The position numbers and the translations under genes are program-made. A stretch of 64,000 bases of DNA from Crossaster papposus (lineage: Eukaryota > Echinodermata > Asteroidea > Velatida > Solasteridae): the NCBI GenBank assembly GCA_037893245.1, contig JBAIAA010000349.1:372001-436000 (forward strand), read 5' to 3'. The notes under the pieces were generated by a model. That model had not been told where the DNA came from. It searched no databases and worked only from the letters and a program-made list of their open reading frames with translations. Position 1 is the first letter of the stretch, and every line of letters starts with the position of its first letter. Positions 53,053-64,000 of the stretch are shown piece by piece.

Positions 53053-54313
53053 TATAGTACAGGAAAAATACCTAATTTTGTATTGTTGACCTCGGACAAA
53101 TTGCAACATAATTTTTTTCACCAGAATGCATTTTTATAAGGTCCCTAGAATGACATACTAAAACTCTTAAAAAATCCAAGTGGTGGAAATATGATTAATT
53201 TGCATAAATCGTTAATCCCTGCCATGTAATATATTTATTCCCCTATTTGCGTATATATATATATATTTTTTTTTTGGAAAAGTTTATTTTGGTGATTCTA
53301 CTTACACATCCTTACTTCAATAACAATTTCTAAAGCATACAAGTGACTGAATAATTATGAGAACATAGTAATGATCTAAAATGACTACAATTATACCCTA
53401 TAATTTGCGCGCATTTACCTTGTCTCCAGATATCATCAAGTAGTCAGTATTGATGAGCTTCAGATTAACCAAGTTGCTTACTGGCACAGTTACCATATTA
53501 AAACCTTATGGAAAATCATGTGCACAATGATACCATTGTGATATTTAGCCCAGCAAACAAAAACAGGGGAAAACGTGGTGTTCGTAAAAAGTACGTGAAG
53601 GGTTGCCCAACGTAGGAAACCTGAACAAATTCAAGGAATCCCCAAAATAAAAGATTATTGTTGCTTATACAATAATGTCAACGTCAAAATGTATTCTTAC
53701 CGATAATTTTTGAAATTTTCTTGAACTTATTAAAGTCTCCCACGTTCAGGCAACCCTAGACTTACTTGACAGCCCAATATACGAAAACCTCATTTCCCCC
53801 TGTTTTTGTTTGCTGGGCTAAATATCACAATGGTATCATTGTGCACATGATTTTCCATAAGGTTTTAATGTGGTAACTGTGCCAGTAATCAACTTGGTTA
53901 ATCTGAAGCTCATCAATACTGACTACTTGATGATATCTGGAGACAAGGTAAATGCGCGCAAATTATAGGGTATAATTGTAGTCATTTTAGATCATTACTA
54001 TGTTCTCATAATTATTCAGTCACTTGTATGCTTTAGAAATTGTTATTGAAGTAGGCCCCCCTAAGGATGTGTAAGTAGAATCACCAAAATAAACTTTTCC
54101 AAAAAAAAAATATATATATATATACGCAAATATGGGAATAAATATATTACATGGCAGGGATTAACGATTTATGCAAATTAATCATATTTCCACCACTTGG
54201 ATTTGTTAAGAGTTTTAGTATGTCATTCTAGGGACCTTATAGAAATGCATTCTGGTGAAAAAAATTATGTTGCAATTTGTCCGAGGTCAAACCATATTTT
54301 TACTGTACTATTA
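53053..54313. repeat. 1.26-kb near-perfect palindrome (foldback element)
   Basis: The arm at 53053-53570 is repeated inverted at 53800-54313 with few changes, for example GCCCAGCAAACAAAAACAGG / CCTGTTTTTGTTTGCTGGGC and CTCGGACAAATTGCAACATA / TATGTTGCAATTTGTCCGAG. The loop of about 230 bp itself has weaker inverted similarity (GGGTTGCC / GGCAACCC). No open frame of note. Confidence 0.92.
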
Positions 54314-56300
54314 GGCTACTTAATTAGGCAGCTTTGATTTGCTAACACTGGTCAACTATTGTATATTGAATATTGTTCTTCATAAAACAATCATTGATGT
54401 TTTTCGTTTTATCCGTAATAATTAACTGTTTGGTTAGTCTAAATGAGTTTGATATACAGTACTTTATTTTTATTGTTTACAGATTGTATTATTGTACACA
54501 TGTAAATCGTGTGCCCAGAAAAGTTTGTTAGGGTAAAATATGGGTCACATTTCGTATTTGTATATTTTGTATTTTTATATTTCGTATACTAACGTCTTTT
54601 TTTCTTGGCACACGACGATTATTATCATGTACTTATTATTGAACTACGTCTTTTGAACTTTGATATTTTAGATTTTGCTATAAAATAAATGTATAAAATC
54701 ATGTATAAAGTCTATTGCCCGCTTCGGGAACTATTTCCCGCAAATTCACGATGGCGCAAATATTATGCACTAGCCTATATAAGCTATACTGGTTAACCCC
54801 GTTTGACCGTGTTTCAGCCAACTAGAATACAAAAGTAGAGGTGTGTTATAAATTAAACTAATATAGCTCTAGCCTCTATCATGATGCTCTTTTCATTCAT
54901 TATTTATACTGGGTAGCCCATTCAGTGGATTTTACTGTTCTCTATGAATGGGGCCCATAAATTACAGTTTTAGAGTTGAGAGGAGAACCCCAGTAGTATA
55001 TCCTGGGGAAAACCAACATAATTAATCCACATATTGGACCATCAAGCGGGGTTCGAACCCGGGTCATGACATGCATGGCGGTGCATGGAAGGCGAGGAAA
55101 GAACCGCTACGTTAACCTGACTCCCCTTGCTCTAGCCTCTATCATGATGCCAGCTTACATTATTTTGTGCGTGTGTGACTGTACTGTTTCACTTTATAAT
55201 GACAAAGCTATAAAATGGGTTCTTTTGGTAAAATATGCGTAACTTCCGATATTGCATGGATAATATCAGTAGATGACCTCTTTCCACACGAGGCGAAGGC
55301 CGTGCTTGTTAAATGGTTTGTCACTGAAATTAACAAAAAAAATTGGGGGAAGGAATAATAAATACGAGTAATTTTCTTTTTTTAACAGGCCTTTTTAATA
55401 TAAAACCAAATATAAACAAGATTTACTCAGTCTTAATGTTACCGTTAGTTTTAAAGTAAATGCATTAAACGGGGTTTCAAATGTGAAAATAGAACGTAAT
55501 GTGCAAATAATAAATCGAGAATTTAAGGGCAAAGAAATCACCAAACTGTTTGTTAAAGCATGGAAGGGGTATGTAATAATGTGCCAGTGTGGGCTGGACG
55601 AAATGGAAATCGAACAACTAGAATTATGTTACAAAGTGACAACTGTTAAGACAAGTATAAGTACTAAGTAAAAGGTGTTGAAAATGTGAAAAATCAAACG
55701 GGAATGTGCAGTGAATAAATCGTAAATTTTTAAAAAGTCACGTGTTTTGAAACAGAACAGTCCCACGAAAAACACACACAAGTTCTTGGACAAAAAACGT
55801 TATAAAATGAACTATTAATAAGTTAGTTAGGCCTAGACAAATACACAAATCCTTAGCAATCACACATAAAAAGGAAAGCTTTTAAATATATGGCAAAAGG
55901 AAATTCAGGATAAAACGCGATCTTATCTGTAACACGTCTTCTCAGCTCAACAGCAAGCACGCAATAGTTGCGATAACTCATTGCCATCGCTGCCAACATG
56001 GCTAATTTGTTCGGGAACGGAGATCTCGGTGAATAAATAATCAAAATTTGACAAGGTTTAAGTTGACAGTATTTTTTTGCTCTGATCTAAAAATAGATAT
56101 TTCATGGAATGTACTGATATTAAAAACTGACCAGAGGGTGAGCTGAATTCTTGACATATTTAGGATGCTTATGAAGTGTTTTGATTGTATTGAAGGTGTG
56201 GGGTCCTGTGTATAATTCGTTAAAAATCTTGTACAATTTAGGCCAAACTGGTTATTGATGGCAACTACTTTACGTGCCACTATCTTTTTTTTAAATAATT
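54314..56300. other. AT-rich spacer, no gene seen
   Basis: Holds an antisense tRNA-like SINE head near 55045-55125 (GGGGTTCGAACCCGGGTCAT). The short plus-strand open frame at 55483-55671 has no family motif. Confidence 0.5.
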
Positions 56301-56344
56301 CTTTTGAGGTCTTTAGGCAAAAGTTTCGATCCTAAAATGAGACT

Positions 56345-57915
56345 TCTGTTGTCTCTCATGCAGAGGCCCGTCCTCTGAACTTAATCAGATACATTCAAAT
56401 TTAACACCAGGGCCTATCCACTGCGGAACTACTTTTGTCTCATGCAGAGGTCCGTCCTCTGATCTACATCCAAATTTAACACGCAGGGCCTATCCACTGC
56501 GGCACTTCTATTTGTTTCAAATGCAGAGGCCCGTCCTCGACCTTAATATATCAGTTAAATTCAAATTTAAAACGCAGGGCCCGTCCACGCGGAACTTCTA
56601 TTTACGCGGAGGCCCCACCTCTGATCTAATAATAAACATGTTAGATTACAAATTCAACACACAGGGCCTGCCCACTGCGTAACTTCTATTTTCTCTTATC
56701 CTCTGATGTTATCCATGTAAGATAAACATTCATCACGCAGGGCCCGTCCCCTGCGTAACTTATATTCCCTCTTAACCTCTGATCTTAACAATGTTAGATT
56801 TAAATTCAACACACGGGGCCCATCCTCTGGGTAACCTATATTCTCTCTTATCCTTTGATCTTTACAATGTTAGATTTAAATTCAACACGCAGGGCCCATC
56901 CACTGCGCAACTTCTAATTCCTCTTATTCTATAATCTTAACAATGTTAGATTTAAATTCAACACGCAGGGCTCATCCACTGCGGAACTTATAATTCCTCT
57001 TATTCTATAATCTTAACAATGTTAGATTTAAATTCAACACGCAGGGCCCATCCACTTCGCAACTTCTAATTCCTCTTATTTTATAATCTTAACAATGTTA
57101 GATTTAAATTCAACACGCAGGGCCCATACACTGCGCAACTTCTAATTCCTCTTATTCTATAATCTTAACAATGTTAGATTTAAATTCAACACGCAGGGCC
57201 CATCCACCGCGCAACTTCTAATTCCTCTTATTTTATAATCTTAACAATGTTAGATTTAAATTCAACACGCAGGGACCATCCACTGCGCAACTTCTAATTC
57301 CTCTTATTCTATAATCTTAACAATGTTAGATTTAAATTCAACACGCAGGGCCCATCCACTGCGCAACTTCTAATTCCTCTTATTCTATAATCTTAACAAT
57401 GTTAGATTTAAATTCAACACGCAGGGCCCATCCACTGCGCAACTTCTAATGTCCTCTTATTCTATTATCTTAACAATGTTAGATTTAAATTCAACACACA
57501 GGGCCCATCCACCGCGCAACTTCTAATTCCTCTTATTCTATAATCTTAACAATGTTAGATTTAAATTCAACACGCATGGCCCATTCACTGCGTTACTTCT
57601 ATTCTCTCTTATCCTTTGATCTTAACCATTGCTAGATTTAAATTCAACACACACAGAGCCTGTCCACTGCGTAACTTATATTCTCTCTTATCGTCTGATC
57701 TTAACAGTGTTAGATATAAATTCAGCACACAGGGCGCGTCCGCTGCGTAACTTATAATTATCTCTCATCCTCTAATCTTAACTACACTAGATTAAAAACC
57801 AAAACGCAGGGCCCGTCCACTGCAAAACTTATTATCTTAACCATGTTAGATTACAATTGAACACACAGGACCCATCCACTGTTCTCTCTTATGCAGAGGC
57901 CCGTCCTCTGATCTT
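56345..57915 (+). repeat. 76-bp minisatellite, about 20 units
   Basis: Unit boundaries at 56886, 56962 and 57038 give a 76-bp period. Consensus parts are CACGCAGGGCCCATCCACTG, CGCAACTTCTAATTCCTCTT and TCTTAACAATGTTAGATTTA. The central units (about 56880-57600) are nearly identical, the outer ones diverged. Confidence 0.92.
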
Positions 57916-58025
57916 AACCACGCTAGTCTAGAGTAAAATTCTGCATTGTAGTACAACTCGACAAACAGAAGCCGGTCACGCCTTTCTGCATTCATACGCG
58001 CCACCAAAAAGGGCCACGAACGTGT

Positions 58026-58798
58026 AAAGCCCCAGTCACACCGGACTCCCGGACCACCCCGGACGTGGTCCGGGGCAGTCCGGGGTCCGATCCTTGTTGG
58101 GTCCTTGTTCGTCCGGGGCGGTCCGGGATGGTCCGGGATGATCCTTGGCGGTCCGGGAGTCGGCCCCGGACGTTTTAAAATGTTTAAAACATCCGGGGTG
58201 ATCCGGGGCGATAGTTTAATCCGGGGTGGTCCGGGGTAGTCCGGGGCGGTCCTTGTTGGGTCCTTGTTGGCTCCGTGTTCATCCTTAGTGCCTCCTTGTT
58301 CATCCTTGTTCATCCTTGGGCATCCGGGATGGTTTATTCGGACACGGCAAGGCTACGGATGACCCCGGACGAACAAGGACCATACAAGGTTCATGTTTTT
58401 ATAGGGAAAATGCTGTGGTCCGGGGTGGTCCGGGGCGGTCCGTGTAGCATCCGTGTAGCATCCGTGGCAGTCCTTGTTGAGTCCGGGGCGGTCCGGGGTG
58501 ATCCGGCATAGTCCGTGTCTCTTCCGTGCTGGTCCGTGCCGGTCCGGGGTCATCCGTGTAGACACCGTGTGCGGTCCGTGCTTGGTCAGTGTCACCTCCT
58601 TGTTGATCCGTGCTCATCCTTGTTGACTCCTTGTTCGTCCGTAGTGCTTCCTTGTTGGGTCCGGCGTGAAGGAGTTTTGACGGTCGTCGGTCGCTTTTTC
58701 GCTCCGGACCACCCCGGACTGATAAAACTGTGGTCCGGGGTTGTCCGGGGTGGTCCTGGGTGGTCCTTGTTGGGTCCTTGTCCGGTGTGACCTAGGCT
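58026..58798. mobile_element. GC-rich non-autonomous element with Harbinger-like ends
   Basis: The left end AGCCCCAGTCACACCGGAC and right end GTCCGGTGTGACCTAGGCT are inverted, flanked by TAA on both sides (58023-58025; TAA after the right end). The interior is built of GTCCGGGGTGGTCCGGGG and CCTTGTTGGGTCCTTG motifs on both strands. The Pro/Thr/Arg-rich frames across it are by-products. Confidence 0.75.
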
Positions 58799-59125
58799 TA
58801 ACTGGGAGTAGCTGTCCTCTGACTGATGAACCTGATACTAAACAGCAATGCGCATCATTTCCGCGCGTAAATGCGTTCAAATGACTGCACTCATAAGACT
58901 GCCACCACTATATATCTCCCCGTTTTGTTTGAATTTCAAGGCCCCTTTTTTTGTTGAGGCCCATCCTAAAACACGAATGCTGCCAACAAGAATGCATTAT
59001 AGCTCTTCACTATGGACAATCATGATGAAATCTGATACGCCGCGCTAATAGGGCGCTATCGACAAACTGATATTTTAAAAACCAATAACGCTACCAACAT
59101 CTACGAGCCGTAACTCACTCTTTAG

Positions 59126-59408
59126 GTCCCAAACCGAAGAGGAGAATTTCAGATGGTACAAAACAAAACCCTCCGCGCTTAACATATTGCGAGGTAAAAA
59201 ACCTTTTCCTGGGGAAGGTGCAAAACACTTACAGTTGTTTAAACCCATGCTGGTTAGAGTGTTGCTGGACTTGTTGACATACTCGGACTATTTGCTTGGA
59301 GTCCCGAGGTCTGACCGGAGATATGGAGCACTTGCCAAGGGGTTCGCCGACAACGCACTTGGATCCTTTTCAATCATAAGCCAAATGAACCGTACTTACA
59401 ACTATTAA
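59126..59408 (+). CDS. Possible terminal exon of an unrecognised gene
   Basis: A splice acceptor CACTCTTTAG precedes an open frame of about 93 codons ending TAA at 59406-59408. It reads SQTEEENFRWYKTKP, KPFPGEGAKHLQLFKPMLV, LLDLLTYSDYLLGV and ends MNRTYNY. Composition and amphipathic leucine spacing look protein-like, but I do not recognise the family and find no partner exon between 52.5 and 59.1 kb. It could be the last exon of a gene whose other exons I missed, a gene relic or chance. Confidence 0.3.
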
Positions 59409-60085
59409 AACCACCCTCGCATGCAAACTCCCATTATTTCTATTTTCTCCACAGCGGGAGAAAAGCCTCTTCACTAATTGTTCATCTCTCTCTAGCCCGA
59501 GCCGTCTGTTGCCATGCAATGCCATTTTGTGTTCTAGTTTGCCCCTCCGTTTTCTGCTTTGTCTCTTTTTGTTCAGGTATTCCTTCCATAAACCGTCGTT
59601 GTCACCCTTAGCTACCCATATTTATATACAGTATTACCCAGGTGAAAGCGATAAAACCCAAATAAGACCATTGTTACAATTTAAACCTTTTTACCACTGA
59701 CCTTAAATTACTTTTGACCTCAACACCTCACCTTGACACGATCACACATGCCACATTTGATTGAAAACTGGACTCCAAGTTTTCAAATGAAAAAAGGTTT
59801 TAAACTTAACCGGCCTATTTTAAAACTTTACCACAAATGGCCTTAGACCTCAGAAGTTGAACTTGAAAACCACTCTCGTACCGTGAGATAACGGTATATC
59901 ATCTCCGACCGAAACGAGATTGGAAATGAAAAGCAAGGTAATGACAGCCATCAATTATCGGGGTTATATTATATATAACAGCGTTGACCAAACAGCAATG
60001 GCCAAACTCTCAATCGATCAAATAATCAAATTAGCCTTGGTCCACAAAGAAGTTAAGACTGAGTTGCTCTAAAAATCAAAGAAGT
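59409..60085. other. Spacer, no gene seen
   Basis: AT-rich sequence with no splice-bounded open frame and no clear repeat structure. Confidence 0.4.
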
Positions 60086-60849
60086 GGTGGCAGATTTTTT
60101 TTTATGGATTTCGTTTATTCTTTGCACATGTGAAGGCCTTCATCCAAAGTGTAAAAGGAAAGCATAGGCCTATTTATTGCATCCACACTTTGGTTGCCAT
60201 GGCAACGGGTGAAAATAGAAAGTTACAAAATTTCACCTAATTTAGCTCTTTTTATAAGTAAAAATGACCGAAGGTTGTGAGCTTCACTGTATAAAGACCA
60301 AATATTTTGCTTACCTCTCAGCTAAACATGGTAAAGATACATCCTTAATCTTTCCAAAAATGCACTTGATACAAGTACAGTTAATTGTGAATGGAAGATT
60401 CCATTATTCCATATAGGGGTGTTTTGAGCAAAAGTCAATTTGGGAAATAGAGGTGGTTGCTAAAATTGTCAGAAGTCCGAAAGTGGCATATTTAGGAAAG
60501 TTTTGCTTTCAAGATTGAAAGATAAGATGCTGGTCTGTAAGAATAAAGAAACAAAAGTTTTGGTATTTTTTGTACGGGGGAGCAGTGTTGCCAGAAACTT
60601 CATGCTTTATTTATTTTTAAATGTATATTTTCAGATTTTATATAGGCCTATGGAAAATAATGCTCTTAAATGACTTTCTACATGCTGACTGACAAAATAC
60701 CAGGACCAAATATAGTAAAGCAGCTTACAAGTATAAAAACATAACTCTAAATTGTATAAACATGCATCGCAAAGACAGTGTTGCCAGAAAAGTAGCATTA
60801 AAAGACCGAAACTCGTAAAAAACAACTCAATTTACATAGTTGTGTGACA

Positions 60850-60975
60850 AAGTTGGCAGTGACATTGTTAGTAGTGACACAATTGGCAATGATGCAGTTG
60901 GTAATAACATACATGTAGTTGGTGATGGCATAATTGGCGGTGACATAATTGGCAATGACATAATTGGCAGCAACA
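60850..60975 (+). repeat. Short tandem repeat, 15-bp unit (GACATAATTGGCAAT)
   Basis: About eight imperfect 15-bp units with TTGGCAGTGACA / ATTGGCAATGACATA. Confidence 0.7.
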
Positions 60976-62300
60976 AATGTTGAACAAGTCTTTCAAAAAG
61001 GCTTTAGCCATACATATACAATGACCTTCAAGTTCAATGGTGCATCTGTTCATATGCAGTTTATACACTATAGATTGTGCATAACAAGTATACATTGCAT
61101 GATAACATTTGGACATGCTGGAAAAGCATCGCATTTGATGACTCTTAGGAAGATGCAATAATGCCAAAACATCTTTGAAGTTTCATTCACAGATAAAGTG
61201 TTTAAAATAAATGGCCTCATTTTCCCCATAAAACAGCTCAAAACACTGTAGGCCCTATGTAAAGTTTACCCCCGTGTTGTGGACATCCGTTATTTGCCTT
61301 GGCACAGAGTAGAGTATGCACACAGTCTATACATAAAGATACTTCCATATCCGAAATAATATAGATAATTTCCATATCAGTATCTCAGATAGTACATATA
61401 AAGTGTATGATTTGAACAGTGGATCATTTTGATTTCAGAGTATCGTCTCTGTATACAAGATCACACAGCAGACTTCTATAAAGTTGTAGGTATCAGACCT
61501 TAGTTACACTTTTTCAGCATTCTCCAACATTAACAAGTATTATGAATATTTTGAGATAAAATACAACTGTTCTCCTTGCTAGAAAGTCCAATATGTTGCC
61601 TGTTCCTAGCAGTTGAACTTGATCTATATGTAAAGCAGTAAAGCTACAGGATTAATACCACTTTAGTTCTTGTAGTATAGTAGCAAGTTGGTTATTACCA
61701 GTATGCATGTGTTGAGGACAATGAGGGGTGGTCACTATAGCCCAAGGTGCAAGCATGTATAGTGGGGATCTAATGTAAACAGATGTCTGGGCCAGGAGAT
61801 ATAATGTAAACATAATACTCTCCGAGTCAGTGGTCAGCTTCTTTGAGCAGACGGTCAATTCATTGAGCAATTCGGGCGATTCACAATGCAGTGCGCCACC
61901 AAGCGTTTGACTCAAAAGAGCCACTTATAAACTTTACGGTCGACTTCTTCCGTATATCATACTGTAGTGAAATATCTATTCTTCATTGTTCACGCGAGGT
62001 ACAACACAAACATAAATGTATCCGGGAGCGTCGTTGATTAAAACATTGTTATTTGCAGAAAAAAATTGGAACTTTAATCGTGCGCGTCTAAAAAGACGTA
62101 AAAACTGATGAGTTCATGCAAAATGAATACCGGTTTTTCAAACTGATGCCGACTTTTCCCCCGTGATGCACTGCGGGTATAGCAGGATTTGCGCCTCCAA
62201 CGGCAGCTTCTAGGTATTGTGAATCGCTCGAATTGTATTTAGTTCAAAGAACATAAACTACTCCCTTTAAACCCTATATAGGTGCCGTGTGTAAGGAATG

Positions 62301-62647
62301 CTAAACAATGTAAACAATAAGATATGACATTAATTTTGTTTAAAAAATGCTAAATGAAAAAAATATTTTTTTAAAACATGTATGTTTCATTCCTGAAATG
62401 TCATTGCTTCACTATACATGCTTGATATAATGCCAACCTTTTGATGGAATATAGGGCTATAATGTGGATTACACTAAACAATGTAAACAATAAGATATGA
62501 CATTAATTTGGTTTTAAAAATGCTAAATGAAAAAAATTATTTTTAAAAACATGTATGTTTCATTCCTGAAATGTCAATGCTTCACTATACATGCTTGATA
62601 TAATGCCAACCTTTTGATGGAATATAGGGCTATAATGTGGATTACAC
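62301..62647 (+). repeat. 173-bp tandem duplication
   Basis: CTAAACAATGTAAACAATAA begins both units (62301 and 62474), which stay nearly identical to GCTATAATGTGGATTACACT. Confidence 0.9.
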
Positions 62648-63479
62648 TAGATGTTACAACCAAACATGCAACAGTGTTGCAACTTTGTTTTATTTTGTAT
62701 CCATGTATACTGTTATATTTTTAAATACTGTAGTCCAGGTCCAAAAGAAAATGTTTGACATAAAAAGTCACTTACCAATTCCATGTTTCTTAACTATTAT
62801 ATGCCTATATATCAAGGTTCAAATTTAAAAATCATGTCTCTGGCAACACTGACTGCCTTTAATGCCATTTAAGTATTTTTTCTCTTCATATCAACATTCA
62901 TTTTATGTATTCTATCATAAATATGACCTATTTGTTATATAATTTGGCAATTAGGGCTTTCTTTAATGTATAATTTGTGGCCATTCATTGCGGTTTTTTT
63001 CCAGCCAAAGTGCTAACTTTCCGGCAACACTGTTTTTTGCGTAATTGAAATACCAAAACATTTTATTCCATGTTTATGTAGGTTGGTATCTTATCTACCA
63101 ACTATGAAAGTGGCATTATCTACAAAGTGCCACTTTCGGCTTTATGGCCCAATTCAATACTCCATTTTTCGCTATGAGAAAATATGATGACAACACCCCT
63201 ATTTAAAATAATGGTTTGACCCAAAGTGGAACGCACACATTACATTTTAAAATCTTTTTCGGAAAGAGTAAACATGGTTGTGCAATATGTGTAAAAGACA
63301 AACTTCTACTCTTTCCCCTTTAGATGTACCAGTGCTTCTAATTTACCTATATTTCATTACTTAAATAAGTGTAAAAACTAATATCATTTTTTCCCCTATT
63401 TTTATAATTCATGTACCCGTATCTACTCATACATGGAGTATTGCCAAAATCTATTTTTTGAAGTCTGCCACCTTTTAAA

Positions 63480-64000
63480 AAATATCTGATTTTTACAGCA
63501 ACCCAGTCTTAATTGCCCACAATAATTGTTATCTTCTATCGAAGATCTATAATAAGGCTAACAATTCCGGTACTGAGACTAAATATTGTTATATAGGCTG
63601 CTCATGCTACATGGTTCATATCCTATACTGATCCGGGTACCCTGGGACGATCGAGGCCTTTTAAAACGTACAATTTACTTCTTTGTAAACTTCTTTGTAA
63701 TTGGAACGTGTAAGGCTTGCCCAGAGCGGGCCTGATCCCTCTTACTACACCTGTATATGCAAAATTGGCACTGTCCTGGGATGGACCATGGCGATTACGC
63801 ATGCCGGCTTGTCCGTGTCTTAGGTCACAATAATATTGTGCGGAATGACCTGAAACAAACCATGCCCCTTGGCTGTTTCTCCCGGGTAAAACCCCTATAA
63901 GCAAGGCTTGAAATTAGAATAAGTTTCTGCCTAAATAGCGCATAAAATGGCTTCCTCCCAAAAATTTGAAAACCGTTGCATCGCATTATTATACACAATC
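63480..64000. other. Window end, no gene seen
   Basis: A minus-strand open frame at 63623-63904 has no recognisable motif or splice context. Confidence 0.4.

Larger units (their letters stand above)
60090..63470. mobile_element. Large element with long degenerate inverted arms
   Basis: AGTGGTGGCAGA near 60095 matches inverted AGTCTGCCACCTTTT near 63468. CATTATTCCATATAGGGGTG near 60412 mirrors ACACCCCTATTTAAAATAAT near 63200, and GTCCGAAAGTGGCAT mirrors AGTGCCACTTTCGGC. GTGTTGCCAG / CTGGCAACAC recurs at 60588, 60779, 62837 and 63025. No transposase is visible. Boundaries are approximate. Confidence 0.45.

Noticed and set aside
55483-55671. 62-codon plus-strand frame
   Set aside because: AT-rich, does not start with a supported ATG, no motif and no splice signals.
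57846-58880. Pro/Thr/Arg-rich frames of 70-155 codons
   Set aside because: By-products of the CCGGAC motif mosaic in the GC-rich element; no start or splice support.

Overview
This window is nuclear DNA from an animal. Its genes are split by long introns with GT..AG boundaries and the standard code, and its spacers are AT-rich and packed with small inverted-repeat transposons (MITEs), tRNA-derived SINEs and minisatellites. Gene content and repeat style fit a marine invertebrate deuterostome, most likely an echinoderm; that placement is inference.

Layout. (1) 1084-22585, minus strand: a complete 17-exon gene for mitochondrial complex I 75 kDa subunit NDUFS1 (727 aa). Every exon joins in frame and all iron-sulfur ligands are present. 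(2) 23752-33834, plus strand: a complete 6-exon gene for translation elongation factor eEF1B (beta/alpha GEF subunit, 230 aa). Its start codon lies 1.17 kb from that of NDUFS1, head to head, the arrangement I recall for NDUFS1/EEF1B2 in vertebrates. (3) 36370-39617, minus strand: a complete 4-exon gene for a 180-aa CYTH-domain (CyaB/thiamine-triphosphatase-like) protein. (4) 42797-52484, plus strand: a complete 4-exon gene for a 266-aa class I SAM methyltransferase resembling juvenile hormone acid / farnesoic acid methyltransferases. Its first intron holds a 4.9-kb PIF/Harbinger DNA transposon with a broken DDE transposase and a broken MADF-like partner gene. (5) 59126-59408: one possible terminal exon of an unrecognised gene. 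The rest of 52.5-64 kb is repeats: a 1.26-kb near-perfect palindrome, a 76-bp minisatellite of about 1.5 kb, a GC-rich element with Harbinger-like ends and a large element with degenerate inverted repeats.

Mobile DNA dominates the non-coding space. At least three MITE families end in TTAA, the piggyBac target-site signature, and a real piggyBac remnant sits in an eEF1B intron. One family (TTAACCAGTTCGCGCC ends) recurs beside exons, splice donors, a start codon and a 3' UTR. Several elements are nested, and one 2.16-kb insertion carries its 6-bp target duplication and can be dated relative to its host. The four genes are housekeeping or metabolic and show no operon-like linkage; the only likely shared regulation is the divergent NDUFS1/eEF1B promoter region.
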